Position numbers and translations under genes: made by a program. The notes under the pieces were generated by a model. It was not told the DNA's origin, searched no databases, and saw only the letters and a list, made by a program, of their open reading frames with translations. From VMCP01 sp964592635 (lineage in GTDB: Bacteria > Bacteroidota > Bacteroidia > NS11-12g > UBA955): DNA of 42,422 bases. The first letter of the stretch is position 1; each line of letters starts with the position of its first letter. Shown one piece after another: positions 8,819-15,107 of the stretch. The stretch spans positions 1 through 42,422 of the forward strand of contig CAZQFZ010000008.1 in NCBI GenBank assembly GCA_964592635.1, in the 5' to 3' direction.

Positions 8819-10938
8819 GGTCTTAATTCAAGATTTACGTTAATTGATTGGTAAAATCGGGTTCCTGGGGAGATATTTTGTTCTACCACTCGTCCGAAAC
8901 CGGAAAATCCGATCCGAATATTGAGTTTGCTAGCAATGCTTTGTGCGTCACGAATTCCCATCCCCCGAAAATCAGGAACTACACCTGGTTTAACAGATAG
9001 GTCGCTGAATTCAATGTTCTTGGTTTTGGATTGGGCTTTTACATAGCCCGATTTCTGAGCGCCAATTACTTGAGAGCTGATTCCCAATTCATTGAGTATC
9101 GCTTTGGTGGGCTTTATATCACCATTGGCAACTTTGGGAACACTTTTGGTTTCCAAAGGTTTAATGGCTTCCGGTTGTAATTGTATGTGACTGCTGTAAA
9201 TTTTATTGGCAATTTCGCGGAAAACTGGAGCCGCTACTATACCACCATAAATGGCACCTTTGGGTTCATTGATTACCACTATAATGCTGTATTGAGGATT
9301 TTCAGCTGGGAAATATCCGACAAAAGACGACATGTGTTTGTTTGTATAGCCGCGTTGACCCTCATTGCTAATTCGGGCAGTGCCTGTTTTTCCTGCAACC
9401 GTGTATAAACATCCCTCAAAAGCTTGTTTGGCTGTGCCTCTGGTTACAACGCCACTAAGCATTTCTTGCAATTGACCCAAAGTGCGGTCGGAACAAATTT
9501 CATCTTTTAAAACTTGGGGCTTTATCACCTCTAATGTTTGTCCGTCTTGACGAATCTCCTTAACCATGTAAGGTTTCATCATTTTGCCCTTATTGGCAAT
9601 GGCATTGTACACCATGAGCGTTTGAAGGGGGCTGATTTTCGATGAGTAGCCGATACTCATTGAGGGAAGAGTTACGCCCGACCAATTAGAACCATCGGGG
9701 TCTAATATTACAGGTTTATTGGATGAGGGAATATCGAAATTGGGTTTGATGTTCAATCCCAAATCAAGGACGTGATTAACAAATTTTTGCGGGTTATTTT
9801 GATACGCATTAAACACAAATTGACTAATTCCAACGTTGGAAGATTTTTCAAAACTCTGTTGAAGTGTATAGTATGGGGGAGGGTTACCATGTTCCGAGCC
9901 ATCTGTAAATTCTTTGTCGAAATACTTGATTTTCCCTTTTTTTGTGGGGACGCTATCGCTGGGGCTCACTTTTTTATCTTCTAACAGGGCCATTACAGAA
10001 ATTAGTTTGAATGTGGAGCCCGGTTCGCTGAATTGATCTACGGCATAATTCAATTTTTCGTAGTATTGACCGTCGTTAGATCGTTTTAGATTTGCAATGG
10101 CTTTGATAGCGCCGGTATTTACTTCCATAACAATTACACAACCGTGATCTGCTTGAAATTGGTTTAGAGCATTGTTTAAGGCGAATTGAGTAATGTCTTG
10201 AAAATCTACATCCAGGGTAGTAACGATGTCTTTTCCGTTTTCCGCAGTTTCACCTTCGCCAATTCGGATGGGTCGCCAAATATTTCCGGGCATTCTTTGT
10301 TCCATTATTTGGGTGGATTTTCCACGCAACAAGGAATCAAAAGCCCCTTCTAATCCGATACTCACGCCATTTTTGGTATAGCCAATGGCACGTCTAGCCA
10401 ACTCGCCCATGAAATACATTCTGCGGCCTTTTTCAACGAACCAGAAACCGCCCTTGAATTTAGATTTTCGAATCAAAGGCCATTTCTTCATGGCTTTTAC
10501 TCGATCAAAATTCAAATCCGATGCTAATTTGTAATAATGATTTTTGGATACCCTTAACGTATTGAATTTTTTTCGCCAATCTTGTTCTGTTTTTTGAGGG
10601 AAAAAGCGAGAAAACAACATCGCTAAACTATCTATGGATTGTTTGAATTCTTTGTCTGACAATGCATCTACATTGGCATCCCACATCAAGTCGTAAGTAG
10701 GAACAGAGGTGGCAAGTAGGCTTCCATCTCCTGCATAAATATTGCCTCGAATGCCTTCAATGTTGGTAATTCGGGTGTTTTTATTTTTGAGGGTAGTTGA
10801 ATATTCCTTATCGAATCCATTTTGTAAATTGAAAATGGAAACCAATAGGTATGCACCAACAATGGCTACCCCTAAAAAAATAAGGTTAGACCGTATTAAG
10901 ATCGCTTTGCGGGTATTTACTTTAGTCTTTTCGCTCAC
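8815..10938 (-). CDS. ftsI: FtsI/PBP3, septal peptidoglycan transpeptidase with a PASTA domain
   Basis: This class B penicillin-binding protein cross-links septal peptidoglycan in the periplasm. The 707-residue protein has one N-terminal membrane helix (about 16-36), a dimerisation domain from about 55, and a transpeptidase domain with the active-site motif STFK (Ser308, Lys311), SSN at 366-368 and KTGT at 517-520. A C-terminal PASTA domain occupies about 653-706 (starting VPDFRGMG). The PASTA domain is usual in Bacteroidota FtsI proteins but absent from the E. coli enzyme. It overlaps the FtsL-like gene by 17 bases and murE by 4. Confidence 0.95.
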   Translation of the reverse strand: MSEKTKVNTRKAILIRSNLIFLGVAIVGAYLLVSIFNLQNGFDKEYSTTLKNKNTRITNIEGIRGNIYAGDGSLLATSVPTYDLMWDANVDALSDKEFKQSIDSLAMLFSRFFPQKTEQDWRKKFNTLRVSKNHYYKLASDLNFDRVKAMKKWPLIRKSKFKGGFWFVEKGRRMYFMGELARRAIGYTKNGVSIGLEGAFDSLLRGKSTQIMEQRMPGNIWRPIRIGEGETAENGKDIVTTLDVDFQDITQFALNNALNQFQADHGCVIVMEVNTGAIKAIANLKRSNDGQYYEKLNYAVDQFSEPGSTFKLISVMALLEDKKVSPSDSVPTKKGKIKYFDKEFTDGSEHGNPPPYYTLQQSFEKSSNVGISQFVFNAYQNNPQKFVNHVLDLGLNIKPNFDIPSSNKPVILDPDGSNWSGVTLPSMSIGYSSKISPLQTLMVYNAIANKGKMMKPYMVKEIRQDGQTLEVIKPQVLKDEICSDRTLGQLQEMLSGVVTRGTAKQAFEGCLYTVAGKTGTARISNEGQRGYTNKHMSSFVGYFPAENPQYSIIVVINEPKGAIYGGIVAAPVFREIANKIYSSHIQLQPEAIKPLETKSVPKVANGDIKPTKAILNELGISSQVIGAQKSGYVKAQSKTKNIEFSDLSVKPGVVPDFRGMGIRDAQSIASKLNIRIGFSGFGRVVEQNISPGTRFYQSINVNLELRP

Positions 10939-11389
10939 GGGTTAATTTGATTGGTGGTGATGTTATTTCCTTTAATCCAGTGGATTTTAATTTCTCAGCA
11001 ATTTGAGTTTGTTTGCTGGCTCGCGTTATTTCACTTTCTAAGCTGATTCGTTCGCTGTGTAGTTCTTTTAGTAGCTTGCTGAGTTCATCTTTTTTCTTGA
11101 TGGCCTTGGCCGTGTGAAGAGAGTTGTATATGTAAAGTAGTAAAAACGGAAAGGCAATGGCGATGTATTTTATTACCGTCCATGAGTCAAAACGGTCTTT
11201 AAGATTTTCAATGGTACTCTGCTTATAATGGGTTTTAGATGTTTGGGGTTCATTAGAACCAGCAGTTCCGCCGCCTGTTTTGGAAGTAGTATTTCCAGCA
11301 TTTCCGTTCGAACCATAGTGGTTGTTAGAACCGGCAGTTCCTGCAACAGAGGGGTCGAATTCATTTGTATTTAATGGATTTGCCGACAT
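10922..11389 (-). CDS. FtsL-like division protein with a low-complexity N-terminus
   Basis: This 155-residue bitopic membrane protein sits between rsmH and ftsI, the slot occupied by FtsL in dcw clusters. It has a transmembrane helix at about residues 70-90 followed by a charged heptad-like region at about 95-135, as expected for the coiled coil that FtsL uses to pair with FtsB. The first 50 residues are unusual: low complexity, rich in Gly, Asn, Ser and Thr, with GTAGSN repeated at 17-22 and 41-46. FtsL proteins are poorly conserved, so the name rests on position and topology. Start and stop overlap both neighbours. Confidence 0.75.
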   Translation of the reverse strand: MSANPLNTNEFDPSVAGTAGSNNHYGSNGNAGNTTSKTGGGTAGSNEPQTSKTHYKQSTIENLKDRFDSWTVIKYIAIAFPFLLLYIYNSLHTAKAIKKKDELSKLLKELHSERISLESEITRASKQTQIAEKLKSTGLKEITSPPIKLTRERKD

Positions 11390-12387
11390 TATTTTTTCTT
11401 TTTGGACGTGGATTTTACCGGTGAATTACTGATGTTATCTATTGGCAGAGATTCGTTTTTTTCATTGCGAGAAGCACGGGTTCTGATACCTACACGAAGC
11501 TTTGCGCTTCGAGAACGTTTGTTGCGTTCTAATTCTTCTTCGTTAGGGGTAATGGCCTTGTTGGGTTTGCATTCAAAGGGTTGAGAGCTTCGTCCGAACA
11601 TGTCGGTATGTCGTTTGCCTTCGAAATTTCCACTATTTAAGTAGTTTTTAACCAAACGGTCTTCTAACGAATGGTAAGAAATGATGACTAATTTCCCGGA
11701 TTCTGCCAATACGAATTCAGAGTCGTGAAGCACTTGTTTTAAATCGGAGAGTTCTTGGTTTACTTCAATTCGAAGTGCTTGAAACACTTGAGATAGGTAT
11801 TTCGCGCTTTCATTTTTGGGGATGCAAGACTCGATGGTATTTTTGAAATTTTCTACAGTTGAAAATGAAATTCCACTTCTATTTTGAATGATGGTTTTAA
11901 CGAGTTTGTAGGCATTTTTAATTTCACCGTATTGATTGAAAACATCCAAAAGTTGTTTTTCGGAATAGGTTTGCAAAATTTTTGCGGCGGTAAGGTTGGA
12001 CTGTGAGTCCATTCGCATATCTAGTGGGCCATCGGAACGGTGAGCGAAGCCGCGGTCATTAAAATCAATTTGATAAGAAGAAATTCCCAAATCACCTAGA
12101 ATACCATCCACTGGGGTGCAATTCATGTATTCTAAGAATTGGCGCATATAACGAAAATTGTGGTTAACCAGAGTAAAACGGGGGTCGTTCAAATGGTTAT
12201 TGAGAGCGTGTTGGTCGCGGTCAAAAGAAATTAATCGACCATTTTCACTTAGTAGATTCAGGATTGCGCGTGAATGTCCACCACCACCAAAGGTAAGATC
12301 CACGTAGGTTCCATTGGGATTGTGCACCAATGCCTGAACGGATTCGTTGAGTAATACGGGTATGTGGTATGTGGTGGTCATGTGCAA
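11389..12387 (-). CDS. rsmH: 16S rRNA (cytosine-1402-N4)-methyltransferase RsmH
   Basis: RsmH (MraW) methylates N4 of C1402 in 16S rRNA using S-adenosylmethionine. The 332-residue protein begins with the conserved YHIPVLLNESV stretch, then the SAM-binding loop VDLTFGGGGHSRAIL, GILGDLGISSYQID, RGFAHRSDGPLDMRMD and the C-terminal ISYHSLEDRLVK and RSRSAKLR motifs. All are diagnostic. Two ATGs lie close together (12,387 and 12,381); the second gives MTTTYHIPVLL. The last 25 residues form a Lys/Ser-rich tail. It shares one base with the FtsL-like gene. Confidence 0.96.
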   Translation of the reverse strand: MHMTTTYHIPVLLNESVQALVHNPNGTYVDLTFGGGGHSRAILNLLSENGRLISFDRDQHALNNHLNDPRFTLVNHNFRYMRQFLEYMNCTPVDGILGDLGISSYQIDFNDRGFAHRSDGPLDMRMDSQSNLTAAKILQTYSEKQLLDVFNQYGEIKNAYKLVKTIIQNRSGISFSTVENFKNTIESCIPKNESAKYLSQVFQALRIEVNQELSDLKQVLHDSEFVLAESGKLVIISYHSLEDRLVKNYLNSGNFEGKRHTDMFGRSSQPFECKPNKAITPNEEELERNKRSRSAKLRVGIRTRASRNEKNESLPIDNISNSPVKSTSKKKK

Positions 12388-12404
12388 ACAGTTAAGCCAG
12401 CGGC

Positions 12405-12875
12405 CTAGTTCTGTTCACCAATTTGGGATTTTTTTTGATGGAAATTCTTGGCCAATTCACTCAATTCGGTGGATTCTACATCCAGTTCAGACTCGTACAT
12501 TGCTTTATCCCATATTTCAACTTTGTTGCCAAATGCACTCATCACCACTTCGTCTCCAAATCCAGCATACTCAATGAGTTTCTTGGGGATGAGGATTCGC
12601 TGCGCATTGTCGATAGATATCAAATTGGCACCATTGGTAAAAATACGTTTGAAGCGTCGAATCTCGGGACTCATGAAATCATCCACGGCGTTGAGTTTTT
12701 CGGTTTCCTTCAACCAATCTTCTTTGGTGTACAGAACCAAACATTTTTCAAATCCCCGGTTTATCACGAGCATACTTTCGGCATCCTCAGGGAATTGTGC
12801 CCTAAGTTTAGACGGTAAGGACAGGCGCCCTTTGTTGTCTAGCTTGCAATAATACTCACCAATAAAGCCTGGCAT
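12405..12875 (-). CDS. mraZ: MraZ, dcw-cluster transcriptional regulator
   Basis: MraZ is a DNA-binding protein with two AbrB-like swapped-hairpin repeats; it binds its own promoter region and is the first dcw gene in many bacteria. I choose the ATG at 12,873-12,875 (MPGFIGEYYCKLDNKGRLSL), giving 156 residues. The first repeat shows DNKGRLSLPSKLR; the second shows DNAQRILIPKKLIEYAGF, with Gln replacing the more usual Gly before Arg. A longer GTG-initiated reading to 12,962 would translate through the operator repeats and encode Trp/Lys-rich sequence, so it is not used. Confidence 0.95.
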   Translation of the reverse strand: MPGFIGEYYCKLDNKGRLSLPSKLRAQFPEDAESMLVINRGFEKCLVLYTKEDWLKETEKLNAVDDFMSPEIRRFKRIFTNGANLISIDNAQRILIPKKLIEYAGFGDEVVMSAFGNKVEIWDKAMYESELDVESTELSELAKNFHQKKSQIGEQN

Positions 12876-12910
12876 TTCGCTGTTCGGTTTCTGTCTGCTA
12901 AATAAATACA

Positions 12911-12962
12911 GATTTTTCCACTTTTTCCCACAATTTCCCAAAATTAGCCACCACTTTTCCAC
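12911..12962 (-). promoter_or_regulatory. Putative MraZ operator: TGG(G)A direct repeats at 10-bp spacing
   Basis: On the mraZ coding strand, TGGCT, TGGGA, TGGGA and TGGAA begin at 12,950, 12,940, 12,930 and 12,920, exactly ten bases apart, and a further GTGGAAAAGTGG lies at 12,962-12,951. Known MraZ sites in other bacteria are TGGGN direct repeats with 5-base spacers, or AAAGTGG boxes; both patterns occur here. The repeats lie 36-87 bases upstream of the mraZ start and downstream of the proposed promoter, which suits autoregulation. Binding is inferred. Confidence 0.75.
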
Positions 12963-13024
12963 ATATTGCTAAAAAATGAGTGTTTTGGGGTGTTTTGAAA
13001 TAGTTAATTGACTGTATTTTTAAA

Positions 13025-13055
13025 CAAAAGTAGAGTTAAATCCTTGAAAATGCAA
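13025..13055 (-). promoter_or_regulatory. Candidate mraZ/dcw promoter
   Basis: On the minus strand a TACTTTTG box (13,032-13,025) fits the Bacteroidota -7 consensus TAnnTTTG, and a TTG (13,055-13,053) lies 20 bases upstream as a -33 element. Transcription would begin near 13,018 and read through the MraZ repeats into mraZ. This is consensus matching only. Confidence 0.45.
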
Positions 13056-13068
13056 GGTTTTGCACATA

Positions 13069-13088
13069 GTGGGGTAAAGTGGGGTAAA
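13069..13088 (+). promoter_or_regulatory. Tandem GTGGGGTAAA repeat, possible second MraZ site
   Basis: The 10-mer GTGGGGTAAA occurs twice in direct succession on the plus strand, giving TGGGG boxes exactly 10 bases apart, the same geometry as the mraZ operator but in the opposite orientation. It lies upstream of the candidate mraZ promoter and just upstream of the candidate promoter of the divergent gene at 13,142, so it could serve either. Confidence 0.5.
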
Positions 13089-13092
13089 AAAA

Positions 13093-13124
13093 TTGAAATT
13101 TTCTGCTCCGATATCGTAATTTTA
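13093..13124 (+). promoter_or_regulatory. Candidate promoter of the gene at 13,142
   Basis: TTG at 13,093-13,095 is followed after 21 bases by TAATTTTA (13,117-13,124), one mismatch from the Bacteroidota TAnnTTTG element. Initiation would fall near 13,131, giving a very short leader before the ATG at 13,142. The evidence is pattern only. Confidence 0.35.
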
Positions 13125-13141
13125 CAAAAAATGGGAAAGCC

Positions 13142-13861
13142 ATGAATTGGATTCGCGTCGCACATTGCTTAATGCTTGCACTTTACACCATCGGTGAAGC
13201 ACAAGCTCAATCAACGAACAAATGGGTTTTGGATGCTCAATTGAGGAATTTTGGGTTTGATTTGGGGATGGCGTATCAACAAGGTTGGAAAGAACTGCCC
13301 AAAAAGACAACTTGGGGACTGAGGATAGGGAGTTTGAATTCCCCTAAAGAAATTTATGTTATAAACAATACACTCCCTGGAAGTCAACCGTTCAAAATAG
13401 ATAAAATTAATTATGCTTGGGTACTTCGACCTTACTTGTCGTATGAATTTGATTTCACTCAGAGAAAATCCAGAAATGAAGTGGGGATCAGTGCGTTTGG
13501 TAGTGCTCAATTGCCCCTGGCATATACCTGGCCCGTATATATATGGTTGTATGAAGGCAATACGCCTTTTGATGGATATACGGATGTTAGGTACAATCCC
13601 GATGCACATGATTCTAAATTAATAGGTGGAACTGCATCCTTTACTAGCGGCTTTGGGAAAGGAAAAATCATTCCCGGCTTGGGAGTTAGTGCCGGTATTT
13701 CTGTGGAGTGGGGAAGTTATAGGTCGCTATCCAATGTGTTGAGTTTCGGAATTATAACGGATGCGTTTGTTCAAAAAATCCCATTATTGCACACAACAGA
13801 AAATAATACCTTTCTGTTTCCTATGCTATTTGTTAATTTTGCATTTGGATTCGGAGATTAG
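13142..13861 (+). CDS. Hypothetical exported protein, probably outer-membrane beta-barrel
   Basis: I do not recognise a named family. The 239-residue product starts with a signal peptide (MNWIRVAHCLMLALYTIGEAQAQ, described in two parts: basic start at residues 1-5, hydrophobic core about 7-17), with likely cleavage after the AQAQ at 20-23. The mature part has many alternating aromatic/hydrophobic stretches and Gly-rich turns and ends FVNFAFGFGD, which suits a small outer-membrane barrel. It is transcribed divergently from mraZ and is followed by a 200-base gap. A periplasmic or lipid-transport role cannot be excluded. Confidence 0.7.
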   Translation: MNWIRVAHCLMLALYTIGEAQAQSTNKWVLDAQLRNFGFDLGMAYQQGWKELPKKTTWGLRIGSLNSPKEIYVINNTLPGSQPFKIDKINYAWVLRPYLSYEFDFTQRKSRNEVGISAFGSAQLPLAYTWPVYIWLYEGNTPFDGYTDVRYNPDAHDSKLIGGTASFTSGFGKGKIIPGLGVSAGISVEWGSYRSLSNVLSFGIITDAFVQKIPLLHTTENNTFLFPMLFVNFAFGFGD

Positions 13862-14061
13862 TTCAAGTTACCTTAACCCACAATGCCATCCCCCGAAACC
13901 AAAACCGAGAATAGAATCAAAGCCCGACTTCGATCCATAGATGATTTCCAGATTTATTCGTGAAAATGGAGAGTAAACAAATCGAATGAAAGCTAATTCG
14001 ATTTAAATGTTTAAATACCCCAATTCTACAGTTACCTATAATTTGAAAAAACTACCAAAAT

Positions 14062-14937
14062 ATGATTGAGTTACCCATCGTTGCGAAAGAGAAAAAAGGT
14101 CCTACAAAACCCAAATGGCTAAAAATTGACATCCCAATTGGCGAAAACTATACTCGTGTAAAGCGGATTGTTAAGGAATACAAATTGCACACGATTTGCG
14201 AAGACGGGCGTTGTCCGAATATGGGTGAATGCTGGGGAGAAGGAACAGCCACCTTTATGATATTGGGAAATGTATGTACTCGGAGTTGTTCGTTTTGCGC
14301 GGTTGCAACGGGTCGTCCAGGTAGCTATGACACCGATGAGCCTCAACGCGTGGCCGAGGCAGTTCGATTGATGGGAGTGAAACATTGCGTGATTACATCG
14401 GTAAATCGCGACGAACTCAAAGACAAGGGTGCAACTGTTTGGGCGGAAACGATTAAAGCGGTCAAGAAGGCCTCGCCAGAAACAACGATAGAAACCTTGA
14501 TTCCGGATTTTAAAGCAGAGTGGGATTTACTTTACATGGTACTCGATGCTAAACCGGAGGTGGTTTCGCATAATATGGAAACTGTGGAAGAATTGTATCG
14601 TTTAGTACGACCACAAGCAAAATATACTCGAAGCTTGGAACAAATCAAGCGCACGAAAGAGTACGGGGCTAGAACCAAAAGTGGAGCCATGCTTGGATGT
14701 GGTGAAACTGATGATCAGGTGAAGAAGTTGATTCATGATTTGCGAGAGCATGGATGTGATGTATTAACCTTAGGGCAGTATTTACAACCCACAAAAATGC
14801 ATTTACCAGTGGCTGAGTATATTCATCCGGATAAATTCAAATTCTGGGAGGAATACGGCCTAAATTTGGGATTCCGTTTTGTTGAGAGTGGTCCATTGGT
14901 GAGGAGCTCTTATCATGCAGAAAAACATATTCATTGA
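14062..14937 (+). CDS. lipA: Lipoyl synthase
   Basis: LipA is a radical-SAM enzyme that inserts two sulfur atoms into octanoyl groups on lipoyl domains. The 291-residue protein has the auxiliary-cluster cysteines C46, C51 and C57 (CEDGRCPNMGEC) and the radical-SAM motif CTRSCSFC (C72, C76, C79). It ends with GPLVRSSYHAEKH, containing the conserved RSSY serine that ligates the auxiliary cluster. Length is normal. It appears to be a single-gene unit, with an AT-rich 200-base upstream region containing TATAATTTG, close to a promoter box. There is no lipB next to it. Confidence 0.97.
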   Translation: MIELPIVAKEKKGPTKPKWLKIDIPIGENYTRVKRIVKEYKLHTICEDGRCPNMGECWGEGTATFMILGNVCTRSCSFCAVATGRPGSYDTDEPQRVAEAVRLMGVKHCVITSVNRDELKDKGATVWAETIKAVKKASPETTIETLIPDFKAEWDLLYMVLDAKPEVVSHNMETVEELYRLVRPQAKYTRSLEQIKRTKEYGARTKSGAMLGCGETDDQVKKLIHDLREHGCDVLTLGQYLQPTKMHLPVAEYIHPDKFKFWEEYGLNLGFRFVESGPLVRSSYHAEKHIH

Positions 14938-15020
14938 TTTTCAAATGCGATTTTTGCCTGTGTTTATAAAATTATGAACAAAAAATTGCAATAAATCCCA
15001 AAAAACAACGTCGTACAACT

Positions 15021-15051
15021 TTGTAAAAGAAGGGTTTATTCCCTTTATTTG
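15021..15051 (+). promoter_or_regulatory. Weak candidate promoter upstream of the T9SS protein gene
   Basis: TTG (15,021-15,023) is followed after 20 bases by TTTATTTG (15,044-15,051), one mismatch from TAnnTTTG. It lies about 57 bases before the start codon, in front of a long A-rich leader. Pattern evidence only. Confidence 0.3.
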
Positions 15052-15107
15052 CATTTAATCTGTTTCAAAAAACAACAGAAACTACAAACACATTAAAAAC
15101 CATTAAA

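Noticed and set aside
12423..12852. Plus-strand ORFs of about 130 codons opposite mraZ
   Set aside because: They are shadows of the mraZ reading frame without recognisable motifs, signal or start context.
12876..12962. GTG-initiated 29-residue N-terminal extension of MraZ
   Set aside because: It would translate the operator repeats, giving an atypical Trp/Lys-rich sequence; the family starts at MPGFIGEY.
13883..13963. 26-codon plus-strand ORF between the outer-membrane protein gene and lipA
   Set aside because: Hydrophilic, no family resemblance, no start signal; chance ORF is more likely.
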